64,000 bases of DNA from PALSA-911 sp963743035 (GTDB lineage: Bacteria > Pseudomonadota > Alphaproteobacteria > Acetobacterales > Acetobacteraceae). The notes beneath the pieces were generated by a model. The model was given only the letters and a program-made list of their open reading frames with translations, was not told the origin of the DNA and searched no databases. Shown one piece after another: positions 18,912 through 27,512 of the stretch; position 1 is the stretch's first letter, and each line of letters begins with the position of its first letter. The DNA lies in NCBI GenBank assembly GCA_963743035.1, contig CAVUOB010000005.1, positions 62,001 through 126,000 on the forward strand, given 5' to 3'. A program made the translations under genes and the position numbers.

Positions 18912-19429
18912 CCGGTCCCGCGGGGGAAGACATCGAGCGGATGATCCGCGTGGATCATGCCGGGGAGTATGGCGCGGCGCGGATCTATGCCGGCCAGCTT
19001 GCCGTGCTCGGCCGTGGCGCGAAGGGCGATCTGCTGCGCCACATGCAGGAACAGGAAAAGGCGCATCTGGACACGCTGGCCGGCCTGGTCGCGCGCCGGC
19101 GGGTGCGCCCGACCGCGCTGCTGCCGTTCTGGCACGTGGCGGGCTTCGCGCTCGGCGCGGTCACCGCCGCGCTCGGGGAGCGCGCGGCGATGGCCTGCAC
19201 CGTGGCGGTGGAGGAGGTGATCGACGCGCATTACTCCGCCCAGATCGACGCGCTGGACGAGAGCGAGGCGCCGCTGCGCGACACGCTGGAACAATTCCGC
19301 GCCGAGGAGGTCGAGCACCGCGACATCGGCCTGGCCAACGGGGCGGAGCAGGCGCCGGGCTATCGGTTGATGTCCGCGGCGATCAAGGCCGGCTGCACGG
19401 TGGCGATCCGGCTCAGCGAGCGGATCTGA
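18908..19429 (+). CDS. coq7: Demethoxyubiquinone hydroxylase COQ7 family
   Basis: 173-residue di-iron hydroxylase for a late step of ubiquinone synthesis, typical of alphaproteobacteria that use COQ7 rather than UbiF. The duplicated iron-binding pattern is present: DHAGEYGAARIYAGQ, then EQEKAHL, and later EEVIDAHY and EEVEHRDIG. ATGA overlap with dsbB and a 6-bp gap to chrA suggest a three-gene operon. Confidence 0.93.
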   Translation: MTGPAGEDIERMIRVDHAGEYGAARIYAGQLAVLGRGAKGDLLRHMQEQEKAHLDTLAGLVARRRVRPTALLPFWHVAGFALGAVTAALGERAAMACTVAVEEVIDAHYSAQIDALDESEAPLRDTLEQFRAEEVEHRDIGLANGAEQAPGYRLMSAAIKAGCTVAIRLSERI

Positions 19430-19435
19430 CACGGC

Positions 19436-20620
19436 ATGGCGCCCGAGAAGCCTTCGGCGCGCGTTCTCTGGCAGATCGTCAGCTACTTCCTGCGCCTTGG
19501 CCTGGTCGGCGCCGGCGGCCCGATCGCGCTGTGCGGCGTCATGGAGCGCGACCTGGTCGAGCAGCGCGGCTGGCTGGACAAGGGGGAGATGCGCGAGGCC
19601 GTCGCCGCCGGCCAGGTCCTGCCCGGCCCGCTGGCGATGCAGGTCTGCATCTTCGCCAGCTACGCCCGCGGCGGCATGGCCGGGGCCTGGCTGGGCGGCA
19701 TCTCGTTCATCCTGCCCAATGTCGTCATCGTCACCGCCCTGGCTGCCCTGTATGTCGAGAACCGGGACATCGCCTGGCTGGACGCCATGATGTACGGCGC
19801 CAGCCCGGTCATCGTGTCGATGATCGCGCATGCCTGCTGGCGCCTCTACCGGCTGGGCATGGAGGACTGGTTCCAGCGGGCGATCGCGGTGGCCGCCTTT
19901 GCCGCGACAGTCGCCATGCACGCCGAGCTGGAGCTCGTCTTCCTGGTTGCCGCCCTGGCCGGATTGCTGCGCTATGGCTCGCTGCGGCGCGATATCCGCT
20001 CGATCGGCTTCCTCGGGGCGGCGGCCGCGCCGCTGAAGATCCTGGGGCCGGCCGTGCCCGTGGTGCCGGCCGGCACCTATGAAAAACTGATCGCCTTCTT
20101 CTTCAAGGCCGGCGCGCTCACCTTCGGCAGCGGTCTCGTGCTGCTGCCGGCGCTGGAGCTCGGCGTGGTCGGGGAGAGCAAATGGCTCGACCACCGCGAA
20201 TTCCTGGTGGCGGCGACCGTCGGCATGATCAGCCAGGGCCCGGTGATCATCATGGCGACCTTCGTCGGCTTTCTGGTGGACGGATTATGGGGCGCGCTGG
20301 TCTCGACGGTCGCGGTTTTCCTGCCGGCCTTCCTGCTGGTGCTGGTAGCGGCGCCGATCCTGCGCCGCCACCGGGCCAACCCGAACCTGCAAGGCAGCCT
20401 GAAGGGCGCGTTCGGCGCGGCAATGGGGACGATCGCCGGCGCCGGGTTCCTGCTGGGACGGGTGGCGATCGGCGATGCGCTGACCCTGGGCATCGGGATC
20501 GTCGCGCTGCTGGTCCTGTTCCGCTTCCAGGTCAGCAACCTGCTGCTGATCGCGCTGGCCGGCGGCATCGGGGTTATCGCCTATCCGATCCTGCGTCCGG
20601 TGTGGATGCTGGCCTCGTAG
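19436..20620 (+). CDS. chrA: Chromate transporter (CHR family), long form
   Basis: 394-residue polytopic permease of the CHR family made of two related halves. The first half has FLRLGLVGAGGPIALCG and GQVLPGPLAMQ, and the second repeats the theme with FFKAGALTFGSGLVLLP and the GMISQGPVIIMATFVG segment. Proteins of this length export chromate in characterised cases. It directly follows coq7, and no regulator chrB is adjacent, so the physiological substrate may differ. Confidence 0.88.
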   Translation: MAPEKPSARVLWQIVSYFLRLGLVGAGGPIALCGVMERDLVEQRGWLDKGEMREAVAAGQVLPGPLAMQVCIFASYARGGMAGAWLGGISFILPNVVIVTALAALYVENRDIAWLDAMMYGASPVIVSMIAHACWRLYRLGMEDWFQRAIAVAAFAATVAMHAELELVFLVAALAGLLRYGSLRRDIRSIGFLGAAAAPLKILGPAVPVVPAGTYEKLIAFFFKAGALTFGSGLVLLPALELGVVGESKWLDHREFLVAATVGMISQGPVIIMATFVGFLVDGLWGALVSTVAVFLPAFLLVLVAAPILRRHRANPNLQGSLKGAFGAAMGTIAGAGFLLGRVAIGDALTLGIGIVALLVLFRFQVSNLLLIALAGGIGVIAYPILRPVWMLAS

Positions 20621-20750
20621 GCCTCCTGCCTTTCCGCCAGCTTCGGTACGGCGGGATGGCCGCGGGCTGCGGTGGCGCGGCTTGTCGTTGCGCCTGCGAC
20701 CCTGGCCTATCGGGGGCCTATCGGGCCCGGGCCTTGTAGGGGAATCGCAA

Positions 20751-20776
20751 GTGATGATGTTATTCAATATCGTCAC
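20751..20776. promoter_or_regulatory. Palindromic operator candidate upstream of the IclR gene
   Basis: Imperfect palindrome with arms GTGATGAT (20751-20758) and ATCGTCAC (20769-20776), matching at 7 of 8 positions across a 10-bp AT-rich centre, 63 bp before the IclR start. Position and AT-rich centre fit autoregulation. Confidence 0.4.
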
Positions 20777-20839
20777 CATTCCGGGCCGGAGGCCTCGCCC
20801 GCCCCAACCGCCGGCCGCCGCCCGCGCTGAAAGGCCGTC

Positions 20840-21670
20840 ATGAGTAGCCTCGACAAGATGCTGACGATCATCGACCTGTTCGATGAGCAGAACATGTCCA
20901 TCAAGCTCGATCATGTCGTGACGGCAACCGGCACGTCGCCCGCCACCGCCTACCGCTACATCCAGTCCCTGTGCCATTGCGGCCTGCTCGCGCCGGCGAT
21001 CGGCGGCAGCTATATTCTCGGCCCCCGGGTGATCGAGCTCGACCGGCTGGTGCGCCGCGCCGATCCGCTGCTGACCAGCAGCAGCGAGCCGATACGGGAG
21101 GCAAGCTCCAGGCTGAACGTCAATGTGATGCTGTGCAGCTATTACGGCGACAAGGTGATGTGCACCGATCTCGTCTGGCCCGACCGCAGCATCCCCGAGG
21201 CGTATGAGCGGGGCCGCCCGATGCCGATGTTCCACGGGGCAATGGCGAAGACGATCCTGGCCCATCTGACGCCCTACCAGCTGCGCAACCTGATGCTCTG
21301 GCATGCGGAGGAGATCCGCGAGGCCGGCCTCGGCACCGATTGGGACGCGTTTCGATCGGGGATGGCGCGGCTGCGCAAGGACGGATATTGCGTCACCCGC
21401 TCTGAGGTGGTTCGCAAGCTGGTCGGGATCGGCGCGCCGATCTTCGACGCCGACGGGAGGGTGCTGGGCAGCGTGGTGTTCGCGATCCCCGAGCAACGCT
21501 ACGACAGCATGCCGCAGGAGGAGATTGCGGCTGAAATCATCGACCTCGCCGCGCGAATCACGAAAAACCTGACGGGCCGCGCCAGAGGGAAGAAGCAGCC
21601 GCCGCGGGCGGCCCGGCCGCACAAGGCGCGGGCGCCGGACGCGCGGACGCCGGGCTTTCCGGCAAGATAG
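20840..21670 (+). CDS. IclR family transcriptional regulator
   Basis: 276-residue IclR-type regulator: winged helix in the first 65 residues (SLDKMLTIIDLF and TGTSPATAYRYIQSL) and a GAF-like effector domain behind it. The last 30 residues are a basic, Arg/Pro-rich tail. IclR proteins usually control nearby catabolic genes for aromatic or small organic acids; here the cupin-NIPSNAP pair and the solute-binding protein with two SDRs follow, which are the likely targets. Confidence 0.92.
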   Translation: MSSLDKMLTIIDLFDEQNMSIKLDHVVTATGTSPATAYRYIQSLCHCGLLAPAIGGSYILGPRVIELDRLVRRADPLLTSSSEPIREASSRLNVNVMLCSYYGDKVMCTDLVWPDRSIPEAYERGRPMPMFHGAMAKTILAHLTPYQLRNLMLWHAEEIREAGLGTDWDAFRSGMARLRKDGYCVTRSEVVRKLVGIGAPIFDADGRVLGSVVFAIPEQRYDSMPQEEIAAEIIDLAARITKNLTGRARGKKQPPRAARPHKARAPDARTPGFPAR

Positions 21671-21728
21671 ACCGGGCGCCGTTATCGGCACCCGGCCCAG
21701 TGTTCGACAGGCCCAGTGTTCGCCCGGC

Positions 21729-22103
21729 CTATTTGAGTTCCTGTCCGGCCAGGTCGCCTTCCAGGAACTTGTTCGGCTTGATGAAGAACGACAGCACCAG
21801 CGCGCCGTTCGGCGCCCGCGCGATGTGGCGGTTGCCTTTCGGACGCCAGACATAGTCGCCGGCGCGAACCTCCCCTTCCTCGTCGACGATGCTGCCTTCC
21901 AGCACGTAGGTCTGCTCGATCTCGACATGTTCGTGCAGCGGCAGTTCGGTGCCGGGCTGCCAGCGGAACAGGGCGGTGAGCAGGCCGTCGTCGCGCGCCA
22001 ACAGCACCTTCATATCGATGCCCTTGGTCGGCGTCGGCTTCCAGGGGATATCGTTCACCGTCACATAGCGCGATGCGATGTCGGACAGTTCGGTTGCGGA
22101 CAT
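21729..22103 (-). CDS. Cupin domain protein
   Basis: 124-residue single-cupin protein. Metal-ligand-type residues appear in ELPLHEHVEIEQTYVLEGS (HxH plus glutamates) and in the second motif GNRHIARAPNG. Such proteins are metal-dependent isomerases, dioxygenases or decarboxylases in small-molecule degradation. The ATG at 22103 has a near-perfect ribosome site (AAGGAGGG). It follows the NIPSNAP gene by 62 bp on the same strand and is convergent with the IclR gene. Confidence 0.85.
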   Translation of the reverse strand: MSATELSDIASRYVTVNDIPWKPTPTKGIDMKVLLARDDGLLTALFRWQPGTELPLHEHVEIEQTYVLEGSIVDEEGEVRAGDYVWRPKGNRHIARAPNGALVLSFFIKPNKFLEGDLAGQELK

Positions 22104-22165
22104 GAAACCCTCCTTCAGTTTGAAGTTTTGACGAAAAAGACGCCCGATTGCGATACCGGACGGGG

Positions 22166-22525
22166 TCAGGCGAGCGCGGTGCCAGCCTGGCCGCGCTCGA
22201 CGGGCAGGGAGCGGATGGGGGAGAAGCTGGTCGGATACATGATGCGGTTCTCCATAGTCATGATCATCGGCCGGATCTTCGCCAGGCAGGACTGCCATTG
22301 CGCATTGGCGGCAAGCTCGGCGCGGCGGCGGCGGCGGTCTTCCAGATCGGCATAGGCCCACATATGCACGAGCTGGTTCTGGGTGCCGAATTCGGTGACG
22401 AAATAGCCAAGGAACCCTCCGAGGATGGGCTTCTGGACCACGAGCCCCTCCGTCTCGTAGATCCGGAGATATTCCGCCATGCTGGCCGAAGTGACCAGGA
22501 CGTACGTGCGCTGTTCGATCAGCAT
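22166..22525 (-). CDS. NIPSNAP family protein
   Basis: 119-residue protein with a ferredoxin-like alpha/beta fold of the NIPSNAP family, seen in MLIEQRTYVL at the start and the NQLVHMWAYADLEDRRRRRAE-like segment in the middle. NIPSNAP proteins have no agreed enzymatic role but recur next to degradative genes in proteobacteria. ATG at 22525 chosen because family similarity begins there. Divergent from the solute-binding protein gene. Confidence 0.85.
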   Translation of the reverse strand: MLIEQRTYVLVTSASMAEYLRIYETEGLVVQKPILGGFLGYFVTEFGTQNQLVHMWAYADLEDRRRRRAELAANAQWQSCLAKIRPMIMTMENRIMYPTSFSPIRSLPVERGQAGTALA

Positions 22526-22783
22526 ACAACCCTCGTGTGAAAAATCATCCCATCCTGCCCCCGGCATCGCGGGCATCCGCGCGCCGCCGCCAGCGGCGGG
22601 ATTTTGGTTAGACACCCAATATCCGCATAATGCAAGAATAGCGAATCGGGGCGGAAATGGCGAACCGGAACGGACATCCATATTCCGAAGTCCGTATCTC
22701 CCATGTTCCCGATACCTTCCCTCGAGACGGGAAGCGTGGGATTGGCGCCATCCCCTGCCAGCGTGGCCTGCGCCGCTTTGCCG

Positions 22784-22813
22784 TTGACAGAATGCGAATA
22801 CGCTGACCTATTA
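22784..22813 (+). promoter_or_regulatory. Promoter candidate for the solute-binding protein gene
   Basis: A perfect -35 hexamer TTGACA (22784-22789) stands 18 bp before CTATTA (22808-22813), in the 339-bp gap between divergent genes. Apart from this and the palindrome next to it, I see no other signal in the gap (22526-22864). Confidence 0.45.
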
Positions 22814-22831
22814 CATTATGATAATCTGTAA
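22811..22831. promoter_or_regulatory. Nested palindromic operator candidate
   Basis: Outer arms TTACA (22811-22815) and TGTAA (22827-22831) are 11 bp apart and enclose TTAT-G-ATAA. The site is AT-rich against a GC-rich background and sits at the -10/+1 region of the solute-binding protein promoter, a classic place for repression. Confidence 0.5.
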
Positions 22832-22864
22832 GTTTGCCGCGATTGCTGTCTGTCCGGAGAGAAA

Positions 22865-24082
22865 ATGATCACTCGTCGCCTCGTTACGACTTCCATCGCT
22901 TCCTCGCTGGCTTTCGGCTTGCGGCCGGCGCGCGCGGCAGCGCAGCCGCTGCGCCTCGGCGTGCTGAACGACTATGCCGGCGTCTACGCCGATATCGGCG
23001 GTCCGGGGTCCGTGGTCGCGGCACGCATGGCGGTGGAGGATTTCGGCGGCAAGCTCGGCGACCGCCCGATCGAGCTCGTAACCGCCGATCACCAGAACAA
23101 GCCGGATCTCGGCACCAGCCTGGCGCGCCAGCTGTACGACGTCGATGGCGTGGCGGCGATGTTCGACGTGCCGAACTCCTCGATCGCGCTCGCCGTCAGC
23201 GGCCTGGCGCGGGAGAAGAACCGGGTGGCCGTCGTGTCCGGCGCCAACACGAACCGGCTGACCGGCGATTCCTGTTCCCCCAACACCGCGCACTGGGCGC
23301 TCGACAACTACGCCCTGGCCAAGAGCACCTGCAGCGCGCTGATGAAGTCCGGCGGCGATACCTGGTTCTTCATCACCGCGGACTACGCCTTCGGCCATGA
23401 CATGGAGGCGCAGGCCTCCGCCATCGTGCGCAGCCAGGGCGGCAAGGTGCTGGGTTCCGTGCGCCATCCCTTCCCGGGCAATACCGACTTCGCCGCCTAT
23501 CTGCTGCAGGCCCAGTCGTCGGGAGCGAAGGTCATCGCCCTGGCCAACGCCACCAACGACTTCCAGAACGCCATGAAGCAGGCCGCCGAGTTCGGCCTGG
23601 GTTCCGGCGCGCAGAAGGTGGCGGGGCTGACGACCTATCTGACCGACATCGACGCGCTTGGCCTGCAGGCGGCCCAGGGCGCCATGCTCAGCCTGCCGTT
23701 CTACTGGGACCTGAACGAGGGCACGCGCGGCTTCAGCAAGCGGTTCGGCGCGCTGCATCGCGGCCGCATGCCGACCGTGTTCCAGGCCGCCGTCTATTCC
23801 GCCATCACGCATTACCTGAAGGCGGTGCGCGATCTGGGTTCCACCGATGACGGCCGCGCGGTGATGGAGCGCATGAAGGCGCTGCCGGTGCAGGATCCGA
23901 TCTTCGGCCACGGCGTCCTGCGTGCGAACGGCACCAATGTGCATCCGATGTACCTGTTCCAGGTGAAATCACCGAAGGAATCCTCCGGCCGGTGGGACTA
24001 CCTGAAAGTCCAGCAGGAGATCCCCGGCGACGAGGCCTATCTGCCGCTGGACAAGGCCGGCTGCGTGACGGCGGAGCACTGA
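22865..24082 (+). CDS. ABC transporter substrate-binding protein, branched-chain amino acid type
   Basis: 405-residue periplasmic binding protein of the Leu/Ile/Val-binding (type I) fold. A signal peptide covers about residues 1-25 and ends near RARAAAQ. The LGVLNDYAGVYADIGGPG opening and the repeated Rossmann-like lobes fit proteins that bind amides, aromatic acids or other organic acids as often as amino acids. No permease or ATPase gene is next to it, so it is an orphan receptor within a catabolic group. SD GGAGAGAAA before ATG 22865. Confidence 0.92.
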   Translation: MITRRLVTTSIASSLAFGLRPARAAAQPLRLGVLNDYAGVYADIGGPGSVVAARMAVEDFGGKLGDRPIELVTADHQNKPDLGTSLARQLYDVDGVAAMFDVPNSSIALAVSGLAREKNRVAVVSGANTNRLTGDSCSPNTAHWALDNYALAKSTCSALMKSGGDTWFFITADYAFGHDMEAQASAIVRSQGGKVLGSVRHPFPGNTDFAAYLLQAQSSGAKVIALANATNDFQNAMKQAAEFGLGSGAQKVAGLTTYLTDIDALGLQAAQGAMLSLPFYWDLNEGTRGFSKRFGALHRGRMPTVFQAAVYSAITHYLKAVRDLGSTDDGRAVMERMKALPVQDPIFGHGVLRANGTNVHPMYLFQVKSPKESSGRWDYLKVQQEIPGDEAYLPLDKAGCVTAEH

Positions 24083-24262
24083 GGCCGGTTTCCGCACGGA
24101 CCGGCAGCCGCACGCCGCGGCGCCGGCCCGCCGCAACATTCCCCTTCAAAGATATTGACCCGGCGGCCCGCATCCTGCGCGGCCGGCCCCGGCCCCGGCC
24201 CCGGCATCGCGTGGGCGTGCCGGTGCCCCGTTTTCCGGCAACGTCCTGCGTGGAGTTCTCCC

Positions 24263-25018
24263 TTGGCCGATACCACCGCCCTCGCCCGCCCGTACGACCT
24301 GCATGGCATGCGGATCCTGATCACCGGCGCGGCGGGAGGCATCGGGTCGGCGACGGCCCGGCTATGCGCCTCGCTCGGCGCCGATCTCGTGCTCACCGAT
24401 CGTGGCCCGGCGCCGGCCGCGCTGATGGATGAACTGGCCCGGCTGGGCGGCGCCGTCAGCTACGCTCCCTGCGATGTGCGGTCGCGCGACGAGGTGACCG
24501 CGTTCTGCGCCGCCAGCGGCGATATCGACGCCGCCGTCCTGAACGCCGGGGTGCTGACCACCGAGGTCTGGGATGACGCGGGCTACGACGAGGCGCTCGC
24601 CCAGGCGATCGCCGTCAACGTCGCCGGACCGACCAATTTCGCGCGCCAGCTGCTGCAGGCGATGAAGGCGCGGGGCCGTGGGCGCATCGTGCTGCTCGGC
24701 TCCATCGCCGCCCATACCGGCGGCACGCATGCCCACTCGCCGCTGCATTACGCCGCGTCCAAGGGCGCCGTGCACAGCATGCTGCGATGGATGGCCAGGC
24801 GCGGCGCGCCGGAGGTGCTGGTCAACCTCGTCGCGCCGGGCTCCACGGAGACGCCGATGGTCAGCATGGCCGATCCCGCGACCATGCTGACCATGCCGGT
24901 TCCGCGCTTCGCCCGGCCCGAAGAGATCGCCTGGCCCATCGCGTTCCTTTGCTCACCCGGCGCCAGCTACGTCTGCGGCGTGACGCTGGACGTGAACGGC
25001 GGCGCCTACATGGCCTGA
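24263..25018 (+). CDS. SDR family oxidoreductase
   Basis: 251-residue short-chain dehydrogenase/reductase. The cofactor motif TGAAGGIG lies near residue 20, NAG in LNAGVLT near residue 96, and the catalytic serine and YxxxK in LGSIAAHTGG and HYAASKGAV. I chose the TTG at 24263, which has GGAG 8 bp upstream; the ATG at 24308 would cut into the first strand. It is followed after 46 bp by a second SDR, probably one transcription unit with the solute-binding protein upstream. Confidence 0.85.
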   Translation: MADTTALARPYDLHGMRILITGAAGGIGSATARLCASLGADLVLTDRGPAPAALMDELARLGGAVSYAPCDVRSRDEVTAFCAASGDIDAAVLNAGVLTTEVWDDAGYDEALAQAIAVNVAGPTNFARQLLQAMKARGRGRIVLLGSIAAHTGGTHAHSPLHYAASKGAVHSMLRWMARRGAPEVLVNLVAPGSTETPMVSMADPATMLTMPVPRFARPEEIAWPIAFLCSPGASYVCGVTLDVNGGAYMA

Positions 25019-25064
25019 CCCCGCCGCCCCCTCCCTTCGGCCTTCCAACTTCATGAGGACCCTC

Positions 25065-25808
25065 ATGCTTCTGCAGAACAAGATCGCGATCATCACCGGG
25101 GCGGGCAGCCGGCTCGGCATCGGCTTTGCCGCAGCGCAGCTGTTTCATCAGCACGGCGCGCAGGTGGCCCTGCTGGACCTCGATGCCGCCGCGGCGCAGG
25201 CGGCGGCGCAGGAGCTCGGCGAGCGGGCGATGCATGTCCGTTGCGACGTTTCCAGCGCCGAGGATTGCCGCCTCGCGGTAGAGGCCGTCACGCAGGCCTG
25301 GGGCCGGGTGGATGTGCTGGTGAACAACGCCGGCATCACCCAGGCGCGCCGCACCATCGCCATCACCGACGAGGATTACGACCGGGTGGTGGGCGTGAAC
25401 CTGCGCGGGACGCTGCGGATGTCGCAGGCGACGATCCCGCATATGGGCAAGGGAAGCGCCATCGTCTGCATCGCCTCCATCGCCGCGCAGCGCGGCGGCG
25501 GGTTCATGGGCGGGCCGCATTACGCCGCGGCGAAAGGCGGCGTGGCAGCGTTGAGCAAGGCTATGGCCCGCGACCTCGCGCAGGACGGCATCCGGGTGAA
25601 CGCCATCAACCCCGGCGTGATCGCGACCCCGATGACGGAAAACGGCTACGACGCCGACCGGCGGCAGGCGGTCACCGCAACGATCCCGCTCGGACGCTTC
25701 GGCCGGCCGGAAGACGTCGCCGGCGCCTGCCTGTTCCTGGCCTCCGACCTCGCCGACTACATCACCGGCGCGGAGGTGGATGTGAACGGCGGCATCCACA
25801 TGCATTGA
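25065..25808 (+). CDS. SDR family oxidoreductase
   Basis: 247-residue short-chain dehydrogenase/reductase with TGAGSRLGIG, NNAGIT, the serine region ASIAAQRGGG and YAAAKGG, and the C-terminal GAEVDVNGGIHM typical of FabG-like enzymes. The ATG at 25065 follows TGAGGA; an upstream in-frame ATG (25053) overlaps that ribosome site and is less likely. Two adjacent, dissimilar SDRs next to an IclR regulator suggest stepwise oxidation of a hydroxylated carbon source. Confidence 0.88.
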   Translation: MLLQNKIAIITGAGSRLGIGFAAAQLFHQHGAQVALLDLDAAAAQAAAQELGERAMHVRCDVSSAEDCRLAVEAVTQAWGRVDVLVNNAGITQARRTIAITDEDYDRVVGVNLRGTLRMSQATIPHMGKGSAIVCIASIAAQRGGGFMGGPHYAAAKGGVAALSKAMARDLAQDGIRVNAINPGVIATPMTENGYDADRRQAVTATIPLGRFGRPEDVAGACLFLASDLADYITGAEVDVNGGIHMH

Positions 25809-25844
25809 TCCGGCGACAGGGATAATCGCCCGCATCCGGAGGCA

Positions 25845-26486
25845 TCATCGACGGTCGGCTGGCGGCCGCGATGATGTCGTCGGCCTGCGGCCGCGATAAT
25901 GTCCTCGAAGCACGCTGCCGGGAGGCGTCACTCCTCCAGCGCGGAATCCCAGGTACAGGAAATCGAGCCAGGTGGTGTGGAGATTGGTCCTCGGCGCGTT
26001 TCGCTTGGCGAACTCGTCCAGCTGGTGCGGGTTGGGCTCATAGGGCGGGCGGCGCAGATGGAAGCCGCTCTGCTTCAGCGACTTGCTGCCTTTCGCCAGA
26101 TTGTCCCGCTGGCAGCAGGTGACCACGTTTTCCCAGGACGTCCGGCCGCCGCGGCAGCGCGGAATGACGTGGTCGAATGTCAGTTCCCGGGTATCCAGCG
26201 CCTCGCCGCAGTACTGGCACTGGAAATTGTCGCGCAGGAACACGTTGTAGCGGGTGAAGGCCACCTTCTTGCGCCGGTGGTAGCGCTTCAGCGCCACCAC
26301 CGAGGGAACCAGGAACGCGTCGCTGGCGGAATGGACCTCCAGATCGTAGTAGCAGACGGTCTGGACCCGCTCCTGCAGGACGGCGACGAAGGCATCCTGC
26401 CAGGGCCATACGGATAGCGGCCCCCAGCTCAGCGGCTGCATGTCGGCGTTGAGCACCAAAGTACGGAGATTTGCCAGATGGCTCAT
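25845..26486 (-). CDS. HNH endonuclease
   Basis: 213-residue protein with an HNH nuclease domain in its centre: CQYCGEALDTRELTFDHVIP gives one CxxC zinc knuckle and the DHV motif, followed by RGGRTSWENVV and a second pair of cysteines in TCCQRDN. Widely conserved as a single chromosomal gene in alphaproteobacteria, with no defence partner here. The ATG at 26486 begins MSHLANLRTLVLNADMQPL, the usual N-terminus. The 297 bp upstream up to the next gene hold no feature I can name. The C-terminal 20 residues are Arg/Pro-rich and may not be conserved. Confidence 0.88.
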   Translation of the reverse strand: MSHLANLRTLVLNADMQPLSWGPLSVWPWQDAFVAVLQERVQTVCYYDLEVHSASDAFLVPSVVALKRYHRRKKVAFTRYNVFLRDNFQCQYCGEALDTRELTFDHVIPRCRGGRTSWENVVTCCQRDNLAKGSKSLKQSGFHLRRPPYEPNPHQLDEFAKRNAPRTNLHTTWLDFLYLGFRAGGVTPPGSVLRGHYRGRRPTTSSRPPADRR

Positions 26487-26783
26487 GCCGCGCCCCCCCG
26501 GCGGCAGGACCCGGAAGACAACACGAGACAGGGAGGCGGGCGGAACTCCGCCTTCAGGATCAGCGCAGGAAAATGTCGACCGTCGTCGGGCAAGCACTAC
26601 CCCCTGTCGAGACGGGGAGCAAAGCCTGGGGGCCAATCGAGTCCGACCCGCCAGATATTGTGCGCCGCCGTAAACCTGCTGGTTTATCGCAGACTGAAAA
26701 ACGCGCCGCAACCCGCTTCGCGCCAGGATTCACGGCGGTGTCATGTTTTACCCCGCGTTTTGCTGCCGTATGTCGCCGCCGGA

Positions 26784-27452
26784 TCAGGCCGAAAACGCCC
26801 GTTGCAGGAACAACCCGCCGACCGACAGGCCCGCCTCGTCGATCCCGTGCCCGAGGCGGGGACAATACAGCGATTCGACCGGAATACCCGCCGCCTTCAG
26901 CGCCGCCTCCGCGTCGCGCGAGCGGGTGACCGGCACCACGTCGTCGTCCTCGCCATGCACCAGCAGCACCGGCGGCGGAGCGCCGGCCCCGATGGCCTGG
27001 CGATCGGCGGCCAGCCGCTCCGGGGCGATCAGCGCGCCAGAATAGGCCAGGATCGCGCGCGGCGGCACCGGGCGGCGCAGGCCGGCGAACAGCGCCGTCA
27101 TCGCGCCCTGGCTGAAGCCCATCAGCGCGTAGGCATCCGGCGGCAGCGACAGGCGCGCCAGCTCGGCGTCGATGAAGGCATCGAGGAACCCGGCGGCACG
27201 GCGGACCCCCTGCTCCATCACCGCCGGCGAGCGGTCGGCCACGCTGAACCATTGCCTTCCCATCGGCGCCAGGTCGCAGGGGAACGGCGCATCCGGCGCG
27301 GCGAAGGCGGCCTGCGGCGCGGCATGGGTCCAGGCGGCGGCGATGTCGATCAGGTCGTGGCCGTCGGCGCCCAGGCCATGGCAGAGCACGACCAGCTGCT
27401 GCGGAGTGCCTCCCGCGGCGGGGCCGGTGCGGGGTCCGTTCAGTTCGTTCAT
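26784..27452 (-). CDS. Alpha/beta-fold phospholipase/carboxylesterase
   Basis: 222-residue esterase of the carboxylesterase YpfH/acyl-protein-thioesterase type. LVVLCHGLGADG near the N-terminus supplies the oxyanion region, GFSQGAM the nucleophile serine (about residue 118), HGEDDDVVP the aspartate, and LGHGID the histidine. No signal peptide. ATG at 27452 follows GGAGACGCGC. It is divergent from gluQ with 60 bp between starts. Confidence 0.9.
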   Translation of the reverse strand: MNELNGPRTGPAAGGTPQQLVVLCHGLGADGHDLIDIAAAWTHAAPQAAFAAPDAPFPCDLAPMGRQWFSVADRSPAVMEQGVRRAAGFLDAFIDAELARLSLPPDAYALMGFSQGAMTALFAGLRRPVPPRAILAYSGALIAPERLAADRQAIGAGAPPPVLLVHGEDDDVVPVTRSRDAEAALKAAGIPVESLYCPRLGHGIDEAGLSVGGLFLQRAFSA

Positions 27453-27512
27453 GCGCGTCTCCATCACTCGGGTTTGCGGCCAGTCGGCCTCTGGTCCCAT
27501 CCTGGCGGTCCC

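Noticed and set aside
25845..26486. HNH nuclease as part of a defence or mobile system
   Set aside because: No toxin, methylase, integrase or phage partner adjacent, and the gene type is a common single chromosomal gene in this group.
26487..26783. Riboswitch or leader RNA upstream of the HNH nuclease gene
   Set aside because: Some short palindromes are visible but none fits a known riboswitch core, and no conserved structure could be judged from one sequence.
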